A stretch of DNA of 64,000 bases from Saccopteryx bilineata (GCF_036850765.1 NC_089492.1:290134590-290198589); one strand, 5' to 3'; shown: positions 22,701-33,283, counted from the first letter of the stretch. The notes: generated from the letters alone by a model not told the origin. Numbers and translations are program-made.

Positions 22701-23225
22701 GGAAACCCCCCAGTCCCCCTCTGCTGTGGACCCCAGCAAGTCACTGGGCACTCCCCTGCCCCCTCTGCTGTGGACCCCAGCAAGTCACTGGGCACTCCCC
22801 TGCCCCCTCTGCTGTGGACCCCAGCAAGTCACTGGGCACTCCCCCGCCCCCCCTGCTGTGGACCCCAGCAAGTCACTGGGCACTCCCCCAGTCCCCCTCT
22901 GCTGTGGACCCCAGCAAGTCACTGGGCACTCCCCCGCCCCCCCTGCTGTGGACCCCAGCAAGTCACTGGGCACTCCCCCAGTCCCCCTCTGCTGTGGACC
23001 CCAGCAAGTCACTGGGCACTCCCCTGCCCCCTCTGCTGTGGACCCCAGCAAGTCACTGGGCACTCCCCCGCCCCCCCTGCTGTGGACCCCAGCAAGTCAC
23101 TGGGCATCCCCCCCAGCCCCCACCCCGATCTCCAGTAGTGAACAGGATTATAAGGGTCCCTCCCATTAGTGCTTTGCCAGGTCAAATGAGATAACACACA
23201 GGGCCCGGCACACCGTAAACCCTCA
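19797..23225 (-). mobile_element. MIR SINE split by an internal minisatellite
   Basis: Both ends of one minus-strand MIR flank the array. On the right (about 23118-23225), the minus strand reads TTTACGGTGTGCCGGGCCCT, GTGTGTTATCTCATTTGACC and CTTATAATCC, which is the MIR 5' half. On the left (19797-19830) it reads GTGACTTGCTGGGTCCACAG, then GCAGAGGGGG and GGGGATTCAAAGC, which is the MIR core and 3' side. The array unit itself carries the MIR core words GTGACTTGC and CACAGC. The order and orientation agree, so a single MIR was expanded from within. Confidence 0.82.
19808..23118. repeat. 3.3-kb minisatellite, ~44-bp unit, ~75 copies
   Basis: A head-to-tail array built on a constant part, CTGCTGTGGACCCCAGCAAG followed by TCACTGGGCA, and a variable C-rich spacer. 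Two main spacer classes give unit lengths of about 44 bp (ACTCCCCCGCCCC type) and about 46 bp (ACCCCCCAGTCCCC type); starts at 19821, 19864, 19910 and 19954 show spacings of 43, 46 and 44. Divergence between copies is very low. Rare variants include CTACTG for CTGCTG, AAGCACTG (20467) and AAGTCTCTG (22324). No forward frame of the unit has a stop codon, so all three plus frames stay open for over 1 kb. I see no start context or conservation to suggest a protein. Confidence 0.98.
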
Positions 23226-23555
23226 GGGAAGCTGGTGGTGCTCAGGTCCCAGCCTTACCCCCATCTCAGCTGCAATATTATGTGGCTCGATGGGATGTCC
23301 AACTTGTGAACTTACTTCCTGAAGGTCCCACAGTTTTGCTGTGTCCCGGTCCCAGCTGTCACCACCTCTGCCAGGACCCTGTGGGGTCAGGGGAAGAACT
23401 GGCAGGTTTGGTCCATAGGAACAAAGCTTGAGGTGGTCGGTGCCCATCCGTCCTTCAGGAAGCCAGAGAACGGCACAGCTGCAGGACAGGGTGGGTGGGA
23501 GAAGGAAGAGAGAGTTCCGGAGGATGGGGCATGGTCGGTGCTGCCCAGTTAACAA

Positions 23556-23556
<1 letters not shown>

Positions 23557-23599
<43 letters not shown>
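23557..23599. repeat. poly-G run, 43 nt
   Basis: Forty-three uninterrupted G residues on the plus strand, about 440 bp beyond the minisatellite. It could form G-quadruplexes on this strand and an i-motif on the other. The exact length is likely to be uncertain in any assembly. Confidence 0.95.
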
Positions 23600-23600
<1 letters not shown>

Positions 23601-23879
23601 GGAAGCCTGAGCTGATGCTTTTTCATAAGAATTCAGCATCACTTTTCTTTTTCTTTTTTGGAGGGGAAAGAGATATTTGTGTATTTTCATTACATGCTCA
23701 TCACAATATTTGGAAAATAGAAGAAAGTCTAAACAAAAAAACAAGAAAAAAATCATTAATAATTCAGAAGTAATCCCTCAGCCACAAACACCCCTCCATT
23801 TTTGGGGGTATCATTTGGCATCTCTTATAGGCCAATGTGTGGCTTGCTTCACCTCACAACAGGTCATGGGCAGACGGTG

Positions 23880-25500
23880 GCCAGAGGGACACACACACAC
23901 AAAAGATCATAAGAAACATCGTGAACACTTTTAAGACAGTGCATTTGAAAACTTAGACTCCTTGGAGATGATAAGTCCTCCAAGCTGACTGGAGAGAGAT
24001 GTGACGTCTGCATGGTCTTAGAACCATGAAGGAAACTGAACTCAGTTCTTCATCACCCTGTTAAGACCACGCGGCTCCCGGCAGGTGTTACGTGCACGTG
24101 CTACTACACACGCGAAACAGGAGCTTTTACTCCTGCGCAAAACTTCTCAGGAAGTATTTTTACAAAACCCACATGTGAGAACGTATGACCTCAACATCGA
24201 AACAGAGGACAGGGGAGACGGGAAAATTCTAGGCTCATCGCCAGCGTGAGCATGGATGCCAAACGTCCTAAAAATAGGCTAACCAAACACAGCAGCAAGG
24301 CATAAACAGATCATCTGTTGTGACTGAGTTGGTTTTAGTCCAGAGAGCAAAAAATAGAAGATATATTAATTCATTGTCACATGAAGAGCTTAAAGGGGAA
24401 ATAAAAAAAAAATAGGTTGGGCTCGATCTAGAGAAAACATGTGCTGAAATTCAAAGCTCTTGTACGAGACAGCGCCTCTTACTTGACTCCAAAACAGCCC
24501 TGCAGATTCTAAAAACCTTGAACGAACATCGCACCCAATAGCAAAACAGCTAAAGCATTTCCTTAAGCCAGGAGCACCCACTATCTACTCTTATGATTAG
24601 TACTGCCATTCAACTTGGTACCAGAGGAACTAAATGATGTGATAAGGCAAGAAAAAGAAAAAAAAAAATACAGACCAGGAGAAAGAAATAAGACAGCCGT
24701 TCTATGCAGAATGACATGCTGGTCTTAGAAAAATCCAAATTAACGTAGAGACAAATGGTACAAATTAATTTGAGAATTCAGTCAGATTACTAGACATAAG
24801 GCCAGTATACAAGTTAATTACATTTCCACACAGCAGCCATGAATGAACCACACGTTTAATGGAAACAAATACAGTTTACAAATAACAGTGACCAGAAAAG
24901 GAAACTAAGAACCGATGAAAGCTATGCAAGTTCTCTGTAGTAAGAAATTTTAAAACATCGTAGAACAGTGGTCCCCAACCTTTTTTGGGCCACGAACTGG
25001 TTTCATGTCAGAAAGTATTTTCACGGACGGGCCTTTAGGGTGGGACAGATAAATATATCACGTGACCGAGACAAGCATTAAGAGTAAGTCTTAGACGGAT
25101 GTAACAGAGGAAATTTGGTCATTAAAAAAAATATATCATTCAGACTTAAATATAAATAAAACGGAAATAATGTAAGTTATTTATTCTTTCTCTGCAGACC
25201 GGTACCAAATGGCCCATGGACCTGTACCGGTCCGTGGTCTGGGGGTTGGGGACCACTGTTGTAGAAGACATCATTGTGTCCTAGATAAATTGAGAGCTAT
25301 TGCTTATTTAAGGACAGTTCAAGACAATATTATAAACATGTCTATTTTCTCCAGATTGACCTATAAATGCAGTGTAATTTCCAGTGAAACCCCAATAGGG
25401 TGCTTTGTGGAACTGTGATTTTTCAAAATGCATAGGGAAGAGTAAAGGTCCCAAAATAGTCAAAACACCTCTGAAGAGGAGATATAGAATGGGAGGTCTG
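23880..25500 (+). mobile_element. L1 ORF2 fragment carrying a hAT MITE
   Basis: The plus strand follows L1 ORF2 through the reverse transcriptase region, heavily mutated. In order: GGGAAAATTCTAGGCTC near 24218, GATAAGGCAAGAAAAAGAAA near 24640, CTATGCAGAATGACATGCTG near 24702, and GCCAGTATACAAGTTAATTA near 24802. After the MITE at 24966-25258 come TTTTCTCCAGATTGACCTAT near 25346 and AATTTCCAGTGAAACCCCAA near 25376. Frameshifts and stops abound. The left edge is approximate and both ORF2 ends are missing. Confidence 0.83.
24966..25258. mobile_element. non-autonomous hAT (Charlie-type) MITE
   Basis: A 293-bp element with terminal inverted repeats CAGTGGTCCCCAACC at the left and GGTTGGGGACCACTG at the right. 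Subterminal sequence is also partly inverted (CCGGTACC and GTACCGGTCCGTGG near the right end). Flanking 8-mers TCGTAGAA (24958-24965) and TTGTAGAA (25259-25266) differ at one base, the expected 8-bp hAT target duplication. It sits in L1 ORF2 and has no transposase. The autonomous partner is not in the window. Confidence 0.94.
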
Positions 25501-27064
25501 CTCACATGTTAAACGGTGACAGAGCCTCTGTCGGTCCACGGTGAAGGGGCTGCTCAATCCGGCTCAGAGCTCCCTGAGGCTGGCGCTTGTCTGGACTTTG
25601 GTGGCCTGCCTGTCTCCCCCAGCTGCTGGCTTGGCCTCCCCCGAGGGTCTCTAGCTTGGGCCCAGGTCTCTTCCTGTCTTCCAGGCTGCCTGGGCGGCCA
25701 CGGTTCTGCCTGAATGTTGCAGACCCCAGGGTTCTCTTCTCTGGACTCTTCTCCATCTACACTCGTTTACGATTTATTGTTCAGAATGACATCTATGTGT
25801 GATGATGCCCAAACACAATGTCCTGTTCAGAGCTCTCTCTTGAACTTGGGTGGGACCACTCGAACCGCCTGTCCATGTGCCCACTCAGTGTCTCCTGGGC
25901 ATCTCAAAGCAGTGGTACCCCAGAAGGAAAGTGTTGGGAATGACCCCCTGAGGGCCATTATGGCTGCATGATCTGTCAAAATGTAAAAATAATAGAAATA
26001 CTGATTAAATGTTGGCTGTCTCATACTGTCACTGCAGGGCAGTGTTTCTGACCAGAATCAGGGACGAGTGTCCCTCCCACAGGCCACTTTCTCAGGCGCA
26101 ATGTGTGTGCTAAACCTAATTCCTGGCACCCTCCTCCATGCCCTGTCCACCGCTGGCATCTCCACGGTGGCGAGTGACAGCTTCCTCCCCAGGCTGTACT
26201 GGGAGTCACGCCTCTTTCCCGTTTTCTCTTCCCCGGGCAGCCCACGGCCGGTCCATCAGCAAACCTGCTCAGAGCCACAGCCAGGAGGTAGCCCTGCCTG
26301 CTGGGTGCACCACCCTCCCGGGAAGGTTTCTGCACCACCACCTCCTGGCCTCCCACCGAACATCTGCTCGGTGCCTTGCTCAGAGCGAGCCTTTGAAAAT
26401 GGTCACACTGTTTCTCACAAGCTTCCCGTCACTCCCCACCACCTTAGGAGAAAGAGTCACAGTCTTCCTAACGGCCAGACGGTCACCCCATTTCTGTACC
26501 CTCCTCCCCTGACTTCTTCCCTGCATCCTGTGCTCAGTGTCTCTCCCTGACTGCCCCAGGGACATACAGGTGTGTGCCCACCTGTGCTGAGTGGGAGTCC
26601 ACAGCCCTGCCCCACCAAGGAACTCCAGTCTAGTGTCGGGGACAGCTGGGGAACAAACGGGGGACAAGCCACCCGGGAGAAGCAAGGTCCAGGATTGCAT
26701 TCAGCTCCAAGGGGGTCCTGATGGTGCAGCTGTGTGCCCAGCCCTGGGGTGGGATCTGAGAACCAATCGTCACCGGCCGTCTGAGCCTGCCGCCAGCGAG
26801 GAGCTCCGACAGCGTGTGATGGATCCCACGCAGGAGCTGCGGCCCGATGATTCTCTCGTGTGAGTTAGTGCTGGTTCTTATGGACGCAGTGCGGCCAGCT
26901 GATGGATGGGACAGGCCGGCGCAGCCCGGAGTGCACTCGTCTTCATAGAAGCATCCAGCAGACTCTGCTCAGGAGGCGAGTCGCAGGCAGTTAGTTCCTG
27001 CTGCCTCGGTTTCCTCGGGACTTCGGGGGAGCAGGTTTTGTGGGGGGAGGAAATGTAGCCAGGT
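25501..27064. other. unassigned sequence
   Basis: Moderately GC-rich, no exon recognised. Parts near 25690-25930 and 26380-26550 have the flavour of very old interspersed repeats, but I cannot name the family. Confidence 0.4.
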
Positions 27065-27180
27065 GGGGCTCAGGACTCAGACATTCCTGGGTTCAGCCCT
27101 CTCGCCTTGGTCTTCTCATCTGTGAAATGGATTAGCAATGGTGCCCACATCATGGAGTGACTCTAAGGATCCGATGCCCC
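27065..27180 (-). mobile_element. MIR SINE
   Basis: The plus strand shows the reverse of a MIR: GACTCAGACATTCCTGGGTT, CAGCCCTCTCGCC, then GTCTTCTCATCTGTGAAATG and GGTGCCCACATCATGGAGTG, in the right order for a minus-strand copy. The core 'ggtcaca' part is deleted or decayed. Confidence 0.72.
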
Positions 27181-28734
27181 ATGCCTGTCATGCGGGGAAA
27201 AGTTGGCCGTGGGAACAATGCCATAGCTTTCCTCTGGGCTTCCAGGCCCTGGCAGCGTGGGGGCAGGGCCAGCCTGTCACCCTCCCAGTGACAGAGGCTT
27301 TGCTACTGCATCAAGATTGTCCCTAAGGGGCATGAATTCTGTCTTTTGTTCAGGCCACCAGAGACCAAGCATGGGAACCAGCCCAGCATAAGCTGTGCCA
27401 TAGAAATGACCATGACCAATTACAGCTATAAATCTCGGAGAATCCAACCCACAATGACTTCACAAAAAGGATTCATTTATTTTTCCTTTTTTTTTTTTTT
27501 TTTTTTCCTATAAAGAGAGGTCTGGAGGTTGGCCATAGCCGGAGCCAATCCTGGTGTTCAGTGATTATGTCAAAGGCCCAGGGTTATGTCAGAGGCTTTA
27601 GCTTTTTTCTCTGCTTTCTTAGCATGCTATCTCCACCGCTCATTCCTGCTATGCTTGTTGCCTCATGGACCCAAAATGGCTGCCACAGCTCTGGGCAATG
27701 CAGTTGTCTCCATAGCAGGAAAAAAACGATGAAGGAACAGTGTCAGGGAGCACCCCTATTATGTCCGATCTTATCACGGGGAAGGAAAAGTCCCTGCAGA
27801 AACTCACTCACTCATGGTTCCCTTTATTCACTCATGGTTTCTCTGTCACCAACCGGTCACCTGGATGCCCCCTCATGAAGAAGAGCCTGGAGAAGTGAGT
27901 TCCTGGCCTTGGCACCTTGAAAGTGGGCAGGGGTCTGGCAGGAGAGATTTGGGAGAGGCTGCTGGCTGGCCAGCTAACCACAATCCCACTGTCTGTGTTC
28001 TGACTTCCAGGGCTGGGTAAGTCGGATGCTCTCCTTTTTAAAAATTTTTATTATAAGTAATGTTTTAATGAGCCGTATTTGTAATATTTCCCCAAGTTTA
28101 TGATTACCCTTTACAATCAATCCCTTTAGGTGGAATTACTAGGTCAACAGCACATGTTACTTAAGGCTCCCAATGTACACAGGGGTGGGTCCTTCCTCAT
28201 CTCAGCCCCTCCAGTCCCCGGGCTGGTCCCCAGAATCACTCGCCATCCCCCTCTCTCTCACACCAGGCACTCAGTCCCTCAGCTTCTGGGTCCTGTCCAA
28301 CACTGGCCCTTCTCAGCACCTCACTGGCTGTCCCCTCTGGCCAGAGCCTCCCCGTCTCCCTGGTTCTGAAGGCTGTTGTCAGCGCCTCGATCGAGTTTCA
28401 TAATGCTGTTAATATCTTTCTTCCTCTGGGGTCCTCCAGGAGCCTCGTTTGTTGCAGGAACAGGCCAAGCTCAGAACAGAGGCTGACACGGCCCTAACTG
28501 ACCTGACCCCCACAATCCCCCCAACTTCATGACTTACTGCCTCCCCCTCTCTCCGACCAGGTGGCCTGCTGGCTGTGTCTCATACCCGCCCGCCACGCTC
28601 CGCCCTGGGTCCACCTCCCGTCTGCTACGGGGCTCACCCAGAACCCACGTGGCTCATTCTCCCTGCTGTTTGGTTCTGGCTCTAATGTTGCCTCTGACCA
28701 TCTAATTCCTCCCGCCCCCCCCCCCCCGCACCAC
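27181..28734. other. unassigned sequence, some probable old repeats
   Basis: Includes a T-run at 27488-27506 and an AT-rich patch at 28035-28140 with GGTGGAATTACTAGGTCAAC, wording found in old L1/HAL1 3' regions. Much of 28200-28560 is C-rich single-copy DNA. A 13-C run lies at 28715-28727. Confidence 0.4.
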
Positions 28735-28880
28735 CACTTGGACAATATAGCCCACGAGCGCAGACAGGTCCCCGTGCTTGGCAAAGGTTTCTGTCTCTTT
28801 TGTCCATCACTGAATGTCCAGCACCGCGGACAGGGCCTGGCTCCTGGCAGGCGCTCTGCTAGTGTTGAACATGGACTGAA
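28735..28880 (+). mobile_element. L2 3' end
   Basis: Plus-strand L2 tail wording: TTCTGTCTCTTTTGTCCATC, TGAATGTCCAGCACCG, GGACAGGGCCTGGCTCC, GGCAGGCGCTCTGCTAGTG. This corresponds to the L2 'gtatccccagcgcctagaacagtgcc' region. Confidence 0.62.
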
Positions 28881-29984
28881 TTTCCAAATTGCTCTCGAAA
28901 GAGACTGAACCAATGGATGCTTTTCTGAAGCTGTTTTTTTCCCGCCTGAGGGACCATATTTCCATTTAAAAAAATTTAGTGGATTATTTTCTACTTATAT
29001 CCACTCTCATTTTATTTATTTAACTCCCGCATTTTACCTCTTACTTTCTCCTTCAAGAGCGAAGCTATTCCTTCACGTTTCTCTCGGTACCTCACAGGCT
29101 CATTGGTTTTAAAATCTTTGTCAGGCTGCTCCGTCATAGAGGTAACTTTCTCTACAGTGAATTCATGTCCTGTGTCAGTTTGGGATTTTTGTTGGCTTTC
29201 TTAAGCATTTGATTCCTTCCGTATTGTCCAGATGTGGACTTGCCCGTTTGTGCCGAATCAGAGACCAGGGGGCATTTGTCTCTGAGCTCACCCTTCCTGT
29301 CTGCTGGATTTCTGACTGATGCCACAGGGACCGAGGTGCTGTTTCAGGACCAGCACTTGGGGACAGCGACCAGGGCCTGGGAGCCCCGCATTGGGGAAGA
29401 TGTTGTGGATCCATGGTCCCTGGTTTCAAGGTTGAGTGGTGGTTTCTGGCGTCCCCTGATCACAGCTTGCAGATGCCGTAGTAATCATCACCATCATAAG
29501 GGAGTGGCCGTAAGCCTGGCTCCAGTGTCCTGAGTTCTGCAGGGTCCTTTCGGTACCATTACCTCCAAGGGGTCCAGGCCTGGGTTTTGCAAATGTTCTG
29601 GATTTTAGTGCCTTTCCTGGTCCGTGGAGATATTTATCTATTGCTTGCTTGTTTTAGCTTGCTGCGTCCTTCTGACGTTCTATTCTTACGTGTGATCTCT
29701 CATTGCTGTGTGTCCAGGGCGGTGGTGCCTGAAAGTGGGAGTTCAGTCTCCGCATCAGGAGCTGATTGTCCCGAAGGCGGGCACCATGCAGCCGCACTCC
29801 TCTCTGCCCCTAGGCGTCGGCCTCTCTCTGGAGATGGAGAACTCTGGGAGATGGGTGCTGTGACGTTTCATCCCCTGCCTGATCCTCCCATCTCAGATCC
29901 CTGCGCAGACCGGGCATGCAGTCACCATTCCCACGTGGGCAGCGTTTGGGAAGCCCCACCTGGCACAGCAGAGAGGGGATGAGC

Positions 29985-30130
29985 TGCAGGCAGAGACGCA
30001 CCTGCGTTCAAATCTTGCCGCAGTGACTTTCTGGCTAAGGGACCTCGGGACAGGTCCTTCACCGGCTCTGATCCTCCGCTTAGCAGGTATTCCTGTTCAC
30101 AAGGACAGACTGTGACAGGGATGCCGACAT
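29985..30130 (-). mobile_element. MIR SINE (probable)
   Basis: Reverse MIR order on the plus strand: CCTGCGTTCAAATCTTGCCG, CAGTGACTTTCTGGC, GGGACAGGTCCTTCACC, CTCTGATCCTCCGC. Confidence 0.52.
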
Positions 30131-30203
30131 TATCCAGATCTGCTCCTTGGCCTCCTCCTCCACTGGGCTGCGCGGACAGTGCTCTGAGCACCCGCTCCCC
30201 AGG

Positions 30204-30577
30204 CAGGGCTTAGGGCTAGGGTTCAGGTGTGGGTTCGGGTTTGGGTTAGGGTACAAGTTAGGGTTAGGCTGTCAGTAGAGTTTGGGTTGGGGTTGAGGTT
30301 CAAATTAGGGTTAGGGTTAGGCTTAGGGGAGGATTTGAATTAGGGTTTGGGTTAGGGTAGGCTTAGCATCAGGTTTAGGATCAGGGTAGGGTGTTTGATT
30401 AGGGTTCAGGTTACATTCAGGGGTGGGTTACAGTTGGGCTCGGGTTGGGGTTAAGGGTTTGGGTTCGGGTTAGTGTTGGGGTTTCTCTTAGGTTTATGTT
30501 TTTAGAGTTAGGTTAAGGGTTTGGTTGAGCATTCGTGTTTGGGTTGTGTTTGTGATTTCGGTGAGGGTTAGCGTGAG
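30204..30577 (+). repeat. degenerate interstitial telomere-like tract
   Basis: About 370 bp of G/T-rich sequence built on TTAGGG and close variants (TTTGGG, TTCGGG, TTGGGG, TTCAGG). I count about nine exact TTAGGG hexamers, with short runs such as AATTAGGGTTAGGGTTAGG (30305-30323). All of it reads G-rich on the plus strand, with no reversal. Divergence is high, so it is an old interstitial tract, not a chromosome end. No SINE or L1 abuts it to explain a recent insertion. Confidence 0.9.
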
Positions 30578-30974
30578 GTCCATGGGGTGACCATGGTCCA
30601 GGTTGCTGCGACGGACAGATCTGGCTTTGCTCCCGGCGGGGTCCCGGCTTACCACAGGGGGGCTCCCGACTGCCCTATGGGGTTATGAGCAGCTTTCAGC
30701 TGTCACAGGCATGGGTGACGTTGACATGACAAGGGTTGGCAGGGGGATCGCGAGCTGAATCAGGTTGTGTCTTTCCATTAAGGAGCACATGTTAAAAGGG
30801 TAATGAGCGGAGGAAATGAGTCTGTAATGAAAACCACTGGCTCCTCACCTCAGGGATTAGTGTGTGTGGGAGGTGGATGCGAGGAGACCAGTGCCCCCCA
30901 CACTGGCCCGACAGGAAGACAGGGAGTAGGTGCTCGGAGCCCCCCTTCCCCCATCCGCAGCCCAGTGTGGGAGG

Positions 30975-31335
30975 ACGCCGAGAAGCAGATCTGGGTAATT
31001 GAAGCATCTCTGTGTCACAATCTGTCCTGATGAATATAAATACCTGGGAATGTGGATTGTCCTTGATAATGGCTTGCAATGTCATCTTTTTAATGAAAAT
31101 TAAGAGCTTCAGTAGTACTAAGTAGCTGTGCTGACACATTTAATTGCTGCGCGGGGAGTTGATAACCTCATTTAACAGCAGGGAAAACCTGGGAGAGTTG
31201 AATTGGACTCCATCGAAGACCATGTGCCCCATTAAGTTAAAAGAAGAAAATATTTTCTGACGTATGTTGCTGATTGTACTTCCCTCTATTTTTACCTCAA
31301 AGGGATGTGATGAATTAATTATTACCCTGTTCTGC
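30975..31335. promoter_or_regulatory. candidate conserved non-coding element (best case)
   Basis: A 360-bp unique AT-rich block in GC-rich surroundings. It is packed with homeodomain-like and other motif-like words: GGGTAATTGAAG (30994-31005), CTGATGAATATAAATACC, TTTAATGAAAATTAAGAGC, CACATTTAATTGCTGCGCGG (31136-31155) and GAATTAATTATTACC (31312-31326). It matches no repeat I know and lacks a sustained open frame. Its texture is that of a vertebrate developmental enhancer. Constraint is untested here. Confidence 0.4.
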
Positions 31336-31810
31336 GTTTGATCCCCGACTTCCATGTGACACGGTGTCCCCCAGACGTGTGCTCTTCCCTGGGTCTCTCT
31401 CGAGGTCCGGGTCTCGAGAGACAGTGTGCAAGACAAGAAAACACAAGTGTGGGGTTGGGGTGTCTACCCACCCTGCCTTCCTCTGGGTCGCAGAGAGCGA
31501 ACCGACCTCAGGTCACCTGCCTCCCACAAGACAGACTGCATTCAACACGGGGAGGAACACAGACAGGGAAGAGGGGATGTTTAGCCCGACCAGGACCGCT
31601 AGTCAAGTGCACACACACGTACGTCCCTTGCACCCAAAGGATGCTGCTACTAGTCGCAAGGGGTTCCTACCTGTTTCTTAGAGGAGGTTCCCTCTGCTGG
31701 CAAGGACTGAGGAATGGATTACAAGGAAACTTTGGAAGGAATCCTCCATCAGAAGCCTTTACCCTCCTAGAATACATTCCTCCAGCAAACCCAATGTCAT
31801 GAGATGTTAC

Positions 31811-32084
31811 CACATTTATTTTTCTTTTATTATTTTTTTTAGTGAGAGGAGGGGAGGCAGAGAGACAGACTCCCACATGCGCCCAGACTTGTTGAGATCT
31901 ACCTGGCAAGCCAGGATCCACTCAGCAAGCCCACTAGGGGGTGATGCTCTGCCCATATGGGACCTTTGCTCAGTTGCTAAACAATGGAGCCATTTGTTTT
32001 GTAGCACCTGAGGTGGAGTCCATGGAGCCATCCTCAGCATCCGGGGCCAACTTGCTCCAATAAAACTATGGCTGCAGGAGGGGA

Positions 32085-32134
<50 letters not shown>

Positions 32135-32254
32135 GAGAGGGGAAAGGGTGGAGAAGCAGATGGGCACTTCGCCTGTGTGCCCTGACTGGGAATCAAACCC
32201 AGGACTTCCACATACCAGACCAATGCTCTATCACTGAGCCAAGTGGCTAGGGCC
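31811..32254 (-). mobile_element. long tRNA-derived bat SINE
   Basis: Minus-strand element of about 440 bp. The tRNA-like head is at the right (GCCCTAGCCACTTGGCTCAG when reversed), with the B box GGTTTGATTCCC near 32188-32199. The body carries ATGGCTCCATGGACTCC and GGTGGATC-like words also found at 50530-50891 and 60091-60474. A GA-rich tract (32086-32130) lies within, and the A-rich tail appears as poly-T at 31817-31840. GAGATGTTAC at 31801-31810 and 32255-32264 is the target duplication. It is more diverged than the copy at 60091. Confidence 0.93.
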
Positions 32255-32464
32255 GAGATGTTACTGTATTTAAACTGGAAGACTAAGTTGGTTTGTTTTT
32301 CTTGTTGTTTTCTTAAAACTCCCTAAAATAGAGGCTTTATAAAAATAAATAAATAGAGCTCTTGAGAAGTAATCGAACGAGGAAACACCATTCGTCTGGC
32401 ACATAACAAATATGGAGAGCGTTCTGGATAAAAATGCGCCATATGGCGTATGGGTGTTGCAGAG

Positions 32465-32785
32465 TGTTCTGGGCTGAACTGTGTCTCCCCAAACCCATCT
32501 GCTAAAGTTTTCACCCCCCGGATCTCAGAGTGAGACTGTATTTGGAGACTGTATTTAAAGAGGGGATTAAGGTAAAATGAGGTCACTAGGGTGAACCTTA
32601 ATTTAATAGGACTGGTGTTCTTAGAAGAAGAGGAGATGAGGACACAGACACACAAAAGAAACGGCTATGTGAGGACACAGGGAGGAGAGACAGCTGCCTA
32701 CAAACCAAGGAAAGAAACCTCAGAAGGAACCAACTTGCCAGTACCTTGAACTCGGATTTTCAGAGTCCAGGACTCTGAGGACTGA
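32465..32785 (-). mobile_element. MLT1 (ERVL-MaLR) LTR
   Basis: Plus-strand landmarks of a reversed MLT1: GGGCTGAACTGTGTCTCCCC, GATCTCAGAGTGAGACTGTA, TTTAAAGAGGGGATTAAGG, AAATGAGGTCACTAGGG, GGACTGGTGTTCTTAGAAGA, GAGGACACAGGGAGGAGAG and AGTACCTTGAACTCGG. The 3' part beyond about 32785 is lost. Confidence 0.9.
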
Positions 32786-33283
32786 GTTTCTGGGGTTTAA
32801 GGCTCCCCATCTGCAGTGCTTTGTTACGCAGCTCGAGCTGACCAGTGCATGGAGGAAATTCATCACAGCAGCACGAGGGGAGTCCTTGGGGGAGGCTGCA
32901 GCACGTGCAAAGGCCCTGAGGAAGAAAGGTATTTGGTGCATTTGTGGAGCACAAAACCCCAGCACGGCTGAAGTGGAGTGATGAAGAACGGCACAGGTGA
33001 GGATGGGGTGATGGGAGGCAGGTGCTGTGAGCAGGTGGGTTTTAGTCCCCCCTGCACCGGAGGTGATGGGCAGGCTTGAGGCGGGGCTGACAGGAGTCAG
33101 GGGTGTTCTGAGACTTCCATGCATGAGTGGGGGACTGGGGACGAGTGAGGAATCTGCTGGAGGGAAATGGGAGGGTGAGGTATTGACTGGGCAGGTGAAC
33201 TTGAGGCTGCATAGGGAGATTGCAACGTGGCTGAGGAGATGGAGACGGATCAGAGGGGGTGCTGTGTGACAAAAATCAGTCTG

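Noticed and set aside
19740..23169. Overlapping plus-strand open frames of about 1,130, 1,110 and 600 codons across the minisatellite, encoding Pro/Ser-rich repeats
   Set aside because: The repeat unit has no stop codon in any forward frame and its length is not a multiple of three, so all frames stay open automatically. There is no start context, splice signal or independent protein signature.
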